64,000 bases of DNA from Nonomuraea jiangxiensis (GTDB lineage: Bacteria > Actinomycetota > Actinomycetes > Streptosporangiales > Streptosporangiaceae). Under the pieces are notes generated by a model. The model did no database searches. It was not told the origin of the DNA and saw only the letters and a list, made by a program, of their open reading frames with translations. The stretch covers positions 248,001 to 312,000 of the forward strand of contig NZ_FNDJ01000009.1 in NCBI RefSeq assembly GCF_900099965.1, read 5' to 3'. Of this stretch, positions 1-7,108 are shown piece after piece. A program made the position numbers and the translations under genes. Position 1 is the first letter of the stretch. Every line of letters starts with the position of its first letter.

Positions 1-1433
1 TCGCCTACGCCGTGTGGGACGTCATGACCGAGACCCTCACGCTGGTCAGAGACCGGCTCGGCATCAAACCCCTGTACTACTTCCCGACGGACGACGGCGT
101 CCTGTTCGGCTCGGAGCCCAAGGCGATCCTGCGCCACCCCGCCGTCCACCCCGAACTCGACGCCGATGGCCTGCGCGAGCTCCTGACGATGGTCAACACG
201 CCCGGCCACGGCGTCTTCCGCGGAATGGCCCAGGTACGGCCGGGCAGCACGGTCACCTTCTCCAGGAACGGCGTCCAGCACTCGGCCTACTGGTCGCTGG
301 CGGCCAGGCCGCACACCGACGGCTTCGACAGGACCGTCTCCACGGTCCGCGAGCTGTTGGAGGACATCGTGGCCCGGCAGCTCGTGGCCGACGTGCCGCT
401 CGGCGTGATCCTCTCGGGCGGGCTCGACTCCAGCACGCTGGCGGCCCTGGCCATGCGGCAGGCGGACGCGCCGGTCCGCACCTTCGCGGTGGACTTCCGC
501 CAGCCCGACGGGGCCGGCACGGCCGACGCGCCGTTCGTCGCCGAGGCCGCCGAGCACCTCGGCCTCGACCACCGAGACCTCGTCCTGGACAGCGCCGCCC
601 TGGCAGAGCGTGGCCTGCGCGCCGGCGTCGTGCACGCGCGGGACTTCCCGCTCGGGCTGGGCGACATGGACAACTCCCTGTATCTGCTCTTCCGCGCGGT
701 CCGGCGACACGTGACCGTCGGGCTGTCCGGGGAGGGATCGGACGAGCTGTTCGGCGGCTACGCGTGGTTCCAGCAGGAGGAGGCCCTGCGCGGCGAGACG
801 TTCCCGTGGATGGCCTCCCAGGGGCAGGCGGGCGGCCCCTCCTTCCTCGACCCGGACCTGGCCGGGATCCTCGATCTGCGGTCCTACACCACCGTCCGGT
901 TCAAGGAGGCGGTCGCCGACACCCCGCGCCTGCCCGGGGAGGACCGGCACGAGGCCCGCCTCCGCCAGGCCGCCGCCCTCTTCCTGACCCGCTTCCTGCC
1001 GATGCTCCTGGACCGCAAGGACCGGCTCAGCATGGCCCACGGCCTGGAGATCCGGGTCCCGTTCTGCGATCACCGGCTGGTCGAGTACGTCTTCAACGTG
1101 CCGTGGCGGATGAAGGCGCACGGCGGCAGGGAGAAGGGGCTGCTGCGGGCGGCCGTGACCGACCTGCTGCCGCCGTCCATCCTGGAGCGGCGCAAGACCC
1201 CGTACCCGATGATCGCGGACCCCGCCTATGAGGCGGCGCTGCGCGCGGAGCTGGAGTCGCTCTTCGCGGACTCGGACGCGCCCGTCTTCGGCCTGCTCGA
1301 CCGGGAGGCGGCGCGGGGCGTCCTGTCCTGGCGGCTGCCGCCCGAGCATCGGGGCGTCGTCCGGACCGTCCTGGAAACGGTCCTGCGCATCAACGACTGG
1401 TTGCGTGACTACAAGGTGAGGCTCGTTCTCTAG
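1..1433 (+). CDS. Asparagine-synthetase-like amidotransferase, C-terminal part (5' end outside window)
   Basis: The reading frame is open from the left edge (frame starting at base 3) to a TAG stop, so the start lies outside. The first codons give the end of an N-terminal class II glutaminase domain (RDRLGIKPLYY is typical). The ATP-pyrophosphatase synthetase domain follows, with the PP-loop SGGLDSS (nt about 413-433) and the conserved SGEGSDELFGGY and DRKDRLSMAHGLEIRVPF segments. The family moves ammonia from glutamine onto an adenylated carboxylate. It lies 93 nt upstream of a thiopeptide precursor gene on the same strand. In thiostrepton biosynthesis the asparagine-synthetase homologue TsrC makes the C-terminal carboxamide, so amidation of the peptide C-terminus is the inferred job. 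Primary asparagine synthesis is the alternative. The family is certain and the role is inferred. Confidence 0.88.
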   Translation, partial: AYAVWDVMTETLTLVRDRLGIKPLYYFPTDDGVLFGSEPKAILRHPAVHPELDADGLRELLTMVNTPGHGVFRGMAQVRPGSTVTFSRNGVQHSAYWSLAARPHTDGFDRTVSTVRELLEDIVARQLVADVPLGVILSGGLDSSTLAALAMRQADAPVRTFAVDFRQPDGAGTADAPFVAEAAEHLGLDHRDLVLDSAALAERGLRAGVVHARDFPLGLGDMDNSLYLLFRAVRRHVTVGLSGEGSDELFGGYAWFQQEEALRGETFPWMASQGQAGGPSFLDPDLAGILDLRSYTTVRFKEAVADTPRLPGEDRHEARLRQAAALFLTRFLPMLLDRKDRLSMAHGLEIRVPFCDHRLVEYVFNVPWRMKAHGGREKGLLRAAVTDLLPPSILERRKTPYPMIADPAYEAALRAELESLFADSDAPVFGLLDREAARGVLSWRLPPEHRGVVRTVLETVLRINDWLRDYKVRLVL

Positions 1434-1444
1434 CAGACCTCAGG

Positions 1445-1483
1445 TTTCCCGCCCGCTCCGGCAAGAGGCGCGGGCGCGGGAAA
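1445..1483 (+). terminator. Imperfect hairpin upstream of the precursor gene
   Basis: Bases 1445-1456 (TTTCCCGCCCGC) pair with 1470-1483, with a two-base bulge (CG at 1475-1476) on the right arm. It sits between the amidotransferase stop and the precursor start. No U-tract follows, so it may be a weak terminator, an attenuator or an RNA-stability element. Confidence 0.35.
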
Positions 1484-1526
1484 GAGAATCCGGGACGCGC
1501 CCGGATACTGGAGGAAGGGAAGATCA

Positions 1527-1694
1527 GTGCCATCCAACACCCTGCTCGCGCTCGACGACCTCGATATCGAGGCGATCCACGTCGTGGAGATCCCCGGCAT
1601 CGCCGACTCGCTGGCCGCCGGGCACAGCATGCCGGAGACCGGCGCGTCGGCCTGCTGCAGCATCGTCTGCAGTAGCTGCTGCTGCAGTTGCTAA
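1527..1694 (+). CDS. Thiopeptide precursor peptide (55 aa), core SACCSIVCSSCCCSC
   Basis: GTG start with a good ribosome site, GAGGAAGG at 1511-1518, and TAA stop. The leader is acidic and hydrophobic (LLALDDLDIEAIHVVEIPG), and its end, SLAAGHSMPETGA, closely resembles the recalled end of the thiomuracin/GE2270 leaders (SLTAGHGMTEVGA) just before the core Ser1. The core would then be 15 residues: S1 A2 C3 C4 S5 I6 V7 C8 S9 S10 C11 C12 C13 S14 C15, with seven Cys and five Ser. The CCSC ending matches the conserved macrocycle-closing end of known thiopeptides, where the Ser becomes the second dehydroalanine of the pyridine. The core itself does not match one I know. It lies directly upstream of all the modification enzymes. 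It is the substrate of the pathway with high probability; the cleavage site and ring pattern are inference. Confidence 0.9.
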   Translation: MPSNTLLALDDLDIEAIHVVEIPGIADSLAAGHSMPETGASACCSIVCSSCCCSC

Positions 1695-1710
1695 GTCCGT
1701 TGGGAAACGT

Positions 1711-1740
1711 CTTCCGGCCGCTCGTAGAAGCGGCCGGAAG
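1711..1740 (+). terminator. Perfect hairpin between precursor and enzyme genes
   Basis: CTTCCGGCCGC (1711-1721) and GCGGCCGGAAG (1730-1740) form an 11-bp perfect stem with an 8-nt loop, 16 nt after the precursor stop. No T-run follows. Its position suggests partial termination or mRNA-end protection, keeping precursor transcript more abundant than the enzyme mRNA, as is common in RiPP clusters. That role is inferred. Confidence 0.6.
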
Positions 1741-1762
1741 GCCGACGCCGGGAGGTCGATCG

Positions 1763-3760
1763 GTGAGCGTGGACAGGATGCGGCCCAGACTCAAGGCCAG
1801 CGCCTTCTATGTGCCCGTCGAGGGTGGTGTGCATTTCCAGAGCGGCAACCGCAGCGTGCTGACCCTGCGCGGCTCCTCGCTGCACGCCTGGCTGGATCGG
1901 ATCACGCCCCTGCTCGACGGAACCCACCTGCTGAGCGAGCTGACCGCGGGTCTGGGCGAGGAGCGGAGGGCGATGGTCGTCGACCTGGTGAGCGTGCTGC
2001 ACCGGCACGGCCTGGTCAAGGATCTGGCCACCGACCGGCCGCACGGCCTGACCGCCGCCGAGATGGCCACGTACGCCGCCGAGATCGCCTTCGTCGACGA
2101 GTTCCAGGACTCCGCCGAGCACCGCTTCGAGCGATACCGGACCTCCCGCGCTGTGCTCGTCGGCGCCGGGCTCACCATGGAATCGCTCGTACACTCCTGC
2201 CTGCATTCCGGTCTGCGCGACGTCCGCGCCTTCATCAGCCCGGAGGTCCCCACGGATCTCGGGCTGCTGGACGAATACGCGCGACGCGGGCGAGATCGTG
2301 ACCCCGCGCAGACCCTCACCGTCGAGCCGCTGCCCGGCTCAGGACCGGCCGCCCTGCGTGCCGTGGCCTCGGCGGCCGACGTCGTGCTGCATGTGAGCGA
2401 CCTGCCTTCGCCCGAGCGGGCGGCGCAGCTCGACGCCGCGTGCGGGGCGTCCGGAGCCGACCTGGTGCATGCCGTGGTCACCGGTGACGAGGCCTGGATC
2501 GGCCCGGTCTTCCGGTACGGCGAGGCGCACACACGCTGGGCGGCGGTCTGGAACCGGCTGACCACGCGCCCGCTGCCGGGCACCGGCCCGAGCCGCTACC
2601 TCGGTGGGCCCACCGCCTCGCTGGTCGCCAACCACCTGGTCTTCATGTGCTTCAGGGACCGAACCGGAGTCGCCGAGCCCGGGCCCGCCGTACGACTGGA
2701 CCTGGAGACCCTGCGCACCACAAGCCATCGCGTGGTCCCGTACGCGCCCGTGGCCTCCTCCGGGAAAAGCGTCGAGGCAAGGCTGCGTGAGCTGGACGAG
2801 GGGCCGGAGGTGGGCGACGAGGAGTTCGCCGCGCGGGTGACCGCGCTGATCGACGATCGGCTCGGTGTGCTCGACCTGGTGACCGAGGGCGGTCTCGAGC
2901 AGTTGCCGCTGCGGGTGTCGAAGGCGGTCGTGACCGTGCCGGGCGACGCGGCGCCCATCGAGGTGTACGGCGCCGCACTCGACCTGACCACGGCTCGCTG
3001 CAGGGCGGCGAGGGACGCTCTGGCGCGCTACGCCGCTGCTCCGGGGCACGTCGGTGCCGGCAATGACAACGCGCCTTCCGGCCGCCCGCCTCAGGGGGTA
3101 CGGCTCGCCGACGGGCATGTCGTCGAGGTGACCGCTCCAGCCTCGATCGTGGCCGCCGGGGCCACCTGGGCCGGCGCCGTCGAGCAGGCACTGCTGACCG
3201 CCTGCGGCGACCTGGCAGCCGAGCTGGCAGCGGACCCGGCGGGCGAGTCGTCGCCGAGCGCCGGGCGGCGTTTCCCCGCGGTGGCGCTCCGCGACGAGCT
3301 CCTGGACCAGCAGGCCCGTCGCTACCACGAACTGCTCCTGGCCGGCGGGGAACGCTGTCACATCTACGACCTCGGGGAGCTGCTCGACCTCCCCCTCTAC
3401 GCGTTCGGCCTCGGTGACCGGGTCGTCCACTACCGGGCCGGCGTCACCAGCGCGGACGCGATCCGCGACGGGCTGGAGTGCCTCCTGCTCGACCTCCAGG
3501 CCCGCCTGACCGGCCTTCCCGAGCTCGGCCGCCCCGCCCGCACGGACCTGCCGGCGCGGATGCGCGGCGCGGAGCCGGACGACGCCCCCGCCGCAAAGGA
3601 TCTGCTCGGCGAACCGGCCGAGAGGCGCCAGGTCATCGCCGCCCGCCTCGCCGATCATGGCCGTCACCTGGCCGTCGAGCCGCTGCACGCCGATCCGGCG
3701 GTCACCCGGGTCCTGCCGTACCTCGCCGGCCTGGTCCCGTGCGACGGGGCGGCCCGATGA
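1763..3760 (+). CDS. Ocin-ThiF-like cyclodehydratase partner / leader-peptide-binding protein (TbtF-like)
   Basis: 665 residues from GTG 1763, chosen because GGGAGG (1750-1755) lies 7 nt upstream. The N-terminus (about residues 5-95) looks like a PqqD-type winged-helix precursor-recognition element. A degenerate ThiF/E1-like Rossmann segment follows, with VLVGAGLTMESL, and there is no obvious catalytic cysteine. In thiopeptide pathways this F protein binds the leader and presents the core to the separate YcaO enzyme. It is followed by the YcaO gene with a 4-nt ATGA overlap, which suggests translational coupling. Family placement rests on size, fold-like segments and position beside YcaO; sequence similarity could not be computed. 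Confidence 0.78.
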   Translation: MSVDRMRPRLKASAFYVPVEGGVHFQSGNRSVLTLRGSSLHAWLDRITPLLDGTHLLSELTAGLGEERRAMVVDLVSVLHRHGLVKDLATDRPHGLTAAEMATYAAEIAFVDEFQDSAEHRFERYRTSRAVLVGAGLTMESLVHSCLHSGLRDVRAFISPEVPTDLGLLDEYARRGRDRDPAQTLTVEPLPGSGPAALRAVASAADVVLHVSDLPSPERAAQLDAACGASGADLVHAVVTGDEAWIGPVFRYGEAHTRWAAVWNRLTTRPLPGTGPSRYLGGPTASLVANHLVFMCFRDRTGVAEPGPAVRLDLETLRTTSHRVVPYAPVASSGKSVEARLRELDEGPEVGDEEFAARVTALIDDRLGVLDLVTEGGLEQLPLRVSKAVVTVPGDAAPIEVYGAALDLTTARCRAARDALARYAAAPGHVGAGNDNAPSGRPPQGVRLADGHVVEVTAPASIVAAGATWAGAVEQALLTACGDLAAELAADPAGESSPSAGRRFPAVALRDELLDQQARRYHELLLAGGERCHIYDLGELLDLPLYAFGLGDRVVHYRAGVTSADAIRDGLECLLLDLQARLTGLPELGRPARTDLPARMRGAEPDDAPAAKDLLGEPAERRQVIAARLADHGRHLAVEPLHADPAVTRVLPYLAGLVPCDGAAR

Positions 3761-5613
3761 ACCGGCGGCCAGAGAGAGAGCCGCTGCTCCGAGCGGTCGC
3801 GCACCGGCTTTCCTGCGGGCAGGAAACCCTCGACGACGAGCCCCGCCTCGCCGTCCACGAGGCCACCGGCCTGGCGGCCGAGACGATCGGGGCCCGCATG
3901 CGCGCCGAGTCCGGCCCCATCCTCTGGGTGGAGGAGAACGACCAGGGGCTCTGGATCGGCCCGGCCACCCGCGGCGGCCGGCCGGGCTGCCCGGAATGCG
4001 TACGGCGGCGCAACCTGGCGATGCGCACCGCGACCGGCGCCTCGCAGAGCCGTCCGCGCCCGAGGCCCGCCCTCGGGCTCGCCCTGCTGACAGTCGCGGC
4101 CCTGGCCGAGACGCGCCTGAGCAGCCTGCGCTTGGGAGCCGTGCCGGATGATCTGCTCCGGCTCGACCCCGACACCCTCGAAATCAGCCGGCACTCCCTG
4201 CTGCCCGATCCGACCTGCCCGCTGTGCGGAGGATTACCCGCCGACACGCCCCAAGCCGCCGCCATCACGCTGATCTCCCGCCCGAAGCCCGGCGTCGAGA
4301 CCTTCCGGGCACGCGCGGTGGACGGCGCCGAGCTGCGCCGCCGCTACGTGGACGACCATCACGGGGTGATCGGCCGCCCCCGCGTGGACGAGCTGGTGGC
4401 CTTTCCCACCTCCGGGGCTCCCGTCGGCGTTCCTGGCCGGCCCACGGCGGAGATGGGGTACGGCCGGGCCCTGGACCACGGCAGCGCCGAGCTCGTCGCC
4501 ATCCTGGAGGCCCTGGAACGCTTCGGCGGCATCCGTCCAGGCGGGAGGCGGACCGTGGTCACCGCCTCCTACGCCGAGCTCGCCGGCCGGGCACTCGACC
4601 CCCGCACCCTCGGGCTGCACGACAGCGCACGCTACGACTCCCCCGGCTTCCCCTTCCGGCGCTTCACCAAGTCGGCCAGGTGTGACTGGGTTCACGGGCA
4701 CTCCTTCGCGCGCGACGGCGCCGTCCTGGTGCCGGAGAGCTACGCCTACTACGGCCTGCACCGCCACGGGGCCGACCGCCCGTTCGTCTACGAGATCTCC
4801 AACGGCTGCGCGCTCGGCACCTGCCTGGAGGAGGCGATCCTGCACGGGCTGCTGGAGGTCGCCGAGCGAGACGCCTTCCTGCTCGCCTGGTACTCCCGCG
4901 CGACCCCGCCGACGATCGACCTCGACGCGACCGGTGACCCCCGGATCCCGCTGATGGTCACGCGCCTGCGCCAGCTCACCGGCTACGACGTCCACGCCTT
5001 CGACATCACCGCGGAACAGGGCATTCCCAGCGTCTGGGCCCTGGCCACGGCACCGCCCGGCCGGCCGGACCTCCCGGCCGCCCTGTGCGCGGCAGGTTCG
5101 GCTCTGCTGCCCGCCAAAGCGGTCAGGGCGGCGCTCCACGAGCTGAGCACGATGGTCGAGGCCCACCTGGACAGCTACCCCGGCGAGCGTGAACGCGCCG
5201 CGCACATGGCCGCCGACCCGGAACTGGTCACTGAGATGAAGGATCACGCGCTGCTCTACTGCCACCCGGCGGCCGCCGAACGGCTCTCCTTCCTCTTCGG
5301 CGGCCCGATCGCCGGGCCGCCGGCCGCCTGGCCCGCCCACGACGACCTGCGGGACGACCTGGCGGAGATGATCCGGCGCTACCTGGACTCCGGCTTGGAC
5401 GTGGTGGTCGTGGACCAGACGACGCCCGAACACCGGGCCGCCGGGCTGTCGTGCGTCAAGGTGATCGTGCCCGGCGCCCTGCCGATGACCTTCGGCCACG
5501 CCAGGCGGCGGGTGGCGGGGCTGACCAGGATCTCGACCGTGCCTGCCCGGCTCGGCTGGAGCTCGACCGCACGCTCGGCCGAGCCGAACCCCGACCCCCA
5601 CCCGTTCCCATGA
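3757..5613 (+). CDS. YcaO-family azoline-forming cyclodehydratase (TbtG-like)
   Basis: 618 residues; the ATG overlaps the preceding stop. It uses ATP to phosphorylate peptide-bond oxygens and cyclise Cys (possibly Ser) side chains to azolines. The N-terminal third carries two Cys pairs, CPEC and CPLC, which resemble a structural zinc tetrad of cyclodehydratase partner proteins. The YcaO domain follows, with SNGCALGTCLEEAILHGLLE and EVAERDAF, matching the conserved Glu/Arg-rich ATP-Mg region. The protein ends NPDPHPFP, which satisfies the PxPxP C-terminus seen in azoline-forming YcaO proteins and is strong evidence for cyclodehydratase rather than thioamidation activity. It works with the leader-binding protein just upstream and with the dehydrogenase just downstream, which starts inside its stop codon. 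Confidence 0.92.
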   Translation: MNRRPEREPLLRAVAHRLSCGQETLDDEPRLAVHEATGLAAETIGARMRAESGPILWVEENDQGLWIGPATRGGRPGCPECVRRRNLAMRTATGASQSRPRPRPALGLALLTVAALAETRLSSLRLGAVPDDLLRLDPDTLEISRHSLLPDPTCPLCGGLPADTPQAAAITLISRPKPGVETFRARAVDGAELRRRYVDDHHGVIGRPRVDELVAFPTSGAPVGVPGRPTAEMGYGRALDHGSAELVAILEALERFGGIRPGGRRTVVTASYAELAGRALDPRTLGLHDSARYDSPGFPFRRFTKSARCDWVHGHSFARDGAVLVPESYAYYGLHRHGADRPFVYEISNGCALGTCLEEAILHGLLEVAERDAFLLAWYSRATPPTIDLDATGDPRIPLMVTRLRQLTGYDVHAFDITAEQGIPSVWALATAPPGRPDLPAALCAAGSALLPAKAVRAALHELSTMVEAHLDSYPGERERAAHMAADPELVTEMKDHALLYCHPAAAERLSFLFGGPIAGPPAAWPAHDDLRDDLAEMIRRYLDSGLDVVVVDQTTPEHRAAGLSCVKVIVPGALPMTFGHARRRVAGLTRISTVPARLGWSSTARSAEPNPDPHPFP

Positions 5614-7100
5614 CCGGCTCCACAGACGCGGTGGCCACGGCGCGGCGGTTCTGGCATCGCTCACTGGACGACTACGCCGGCCTGCTGGGCTCAGGTGCCG
5701 GGCGGGAGGAGCCGTTGAAGGCCAAGGTGTACGGCGACGCGAAACGCTACCCGTTGCCCGCCCGCGTGCCGTACGAGCTCGGACCCCTGTCGGCCGCGCT
5801 CTGCCCAGCCGCCGGGCGGGATCTCCTGACGACCGCCGGGTGGGGGCGGCTGTTGCGCTACGCCTACGGTCTGTCACGCCTCCACCTGGGCCCCCTGGCC
5901 ATGTGGCCGCTGCACCGGACGGTGGCCTCGGCGCGTTGCCTGTTCCCCGTCGAGCTGTACGCCTGGCTTCCCGGAGACGGCGAGCGCCCCGCCGGGCTGT
6001 TCTACTACGACCCCGCTCACCACCACCTCGTGCTGATCCTCGAGGGCGACTGGCGCTCCGGGCTGAACGCGACCGGGGCCGGGGCGGTGTTCGTCCTCAC
6101 CTCCCTGTTCATCAAGACCGCCTTCCGCTACGGCGACTACGCCTACCGGTTGTGCGTGCAGGAGGCCGGCCTGGTCGCGGGCAACCTGCTCATGGTCGCC
6201 GGCGCGCTCGGGCTCACCGGCCGGGTGAGTCACCGCTTCCCGGACGCGGCGGTGCAGCGGCTGCTCGGCCTGACCGTGCCAGGAGAGGCGCCGCTCATGA
6301 TCATCTCTGTGGGCTCCGGATCGGCTGAACCAGCGTCGCGTACGGCCTCCGCCGCGGTCTCTGACGGCCATGTCTCCTCGCTCGACCTGCGCGACTGCCC
6401 GGAGCTGCTGGCTCTGGACAGCGCATCGCGGCTCCCGGACGCGGCCCGTCCCGAGTCGCCCTCCCCCGGCGGCGGCCCCGCGGCGCGCCCGGCCGACCTG
6501 CCGGCGGGGCGCGATCCTGACCTGGCGGAGGTGCTGGCCGCGCGGGAGTCGGGCGGGCCGGTCTTCAACTCGGTCGCCCGCCCCGCGGATCCTGCCGTGC
6601 TGCGGTGGCTGGCCGCCCACGCCGACGGCACCCACACCTCGGACGCCTCCCAGGGCGACCCGCTCGTGCGCAACTACGCCGTGGTCAACGCGCTCGACGG
6701 TGTGGCACCCGGCCTCTACCGCCTGGCAGACGGCACGGCGGACCTGATGGCCGCCGGCCACCTCGGCGGACCGCTCATGCGGGTGCAACCGGACCGGCCA
6801 CCGCCGATCAACTTCCACTCGGCGAACCTGGTCGTCTACGTGAGCGCCGACCCCGAGGCCGCCATGGCGCTCTTCGGCGCCAGGAGCTACCGGATCCTCC
6901 ACCACGAAGCCGGGATCGTGGCCCAGCGGGTGAGCGTCATGTGCACCGCGCACGGCCTGACGGCACGGGTGCACAACGGCTACCTCGCCCGTCCCCTCCG
7001 CGAGGCTCTCGGACTTCCGGAGAACCAGACCGTCCTCTTCCAGGTGGTCGTCGGCACCGCGCGTCCCACGGGCGTCTATCGCCTGCCGATCAGTTTCTAG
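5610..7100 (+). CDS. SagB/ThcOx-type azoline dehydrogenase, first copy (TbtE-like)
   Basis: 496 residues; ATG overlaps the YcaO stop (ATGA). Two nitroreductase-like halves are visible. The first, about residues 60-235, has SARCLFPVELYAWLP and FRYGDYAYRLCVQEAG, with GLFYYDPAHHHLVLI between them. The second, about 290-490, has VVNALDGVAPGLYRLADG and SYRILHHEAGIVAQRV. Members of this family use FMN and oxygen to oxidise thiazolines or oxazolines to thiazoles or oxazoles. It lies between the cyclodehydratase and the dehydratase in one tight operon. A second, divergent dehydrogenase closes the operon, so the two may split the work by site or form a complex. Confidence 0.87.
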   Translation: MTGSTDAVATARRFWHRSLDDYAGLLGSGAGREEPLKAKVYGDAKRYPLPARVPYELGPLSAALCPAAGRDLLTTAGWGRLLRYAYGLSRLHLGPLAMWPLHRTVASARCLFPVELYAWLPGDGERPAGLFYYDPAHHHLVLILEGDWRSGLNATGAGAVFVLTSLFIKTAFRYGDYAYRLCVQEAGLVAGNLLMVAGALGLTGRVSHRFPDAAVQRLLGLTVPGEAPLMIISVGSGSAEPASRTASAAVSDGHVSSLDLRDCPELLALDSASRLPDAARPESPSPGGGPAARPADLPAGRDPDLAEVLAARESGGPVFNSVARPADPAVLRWLAAHADGTHTSDASQGDPLVRNYAVVNALDGVAPGLYRLADGTADLMAAGHLGGPLMRVQPDRPPPINFHSANLVVYVSADPEAAMALFGARSYRILHHEAGIVAQRVSVMCTAHGLTARVHNGYLARPLREALGLPENQTVLFQVVVGTARPTGVYRLPISF

Positions 7101-7108
7101 GGGGGTTC

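Noticed and set aside
1..1694. Lasso-peptide cluster, suggested by the asparagine-synthetase homologue
   Set aside because: No B1/B2 leader peptidase pair, and the precursor is Ser/Cys-rich with YcaO, LanB-type and pyridine-synthase-type enzymes downstream.
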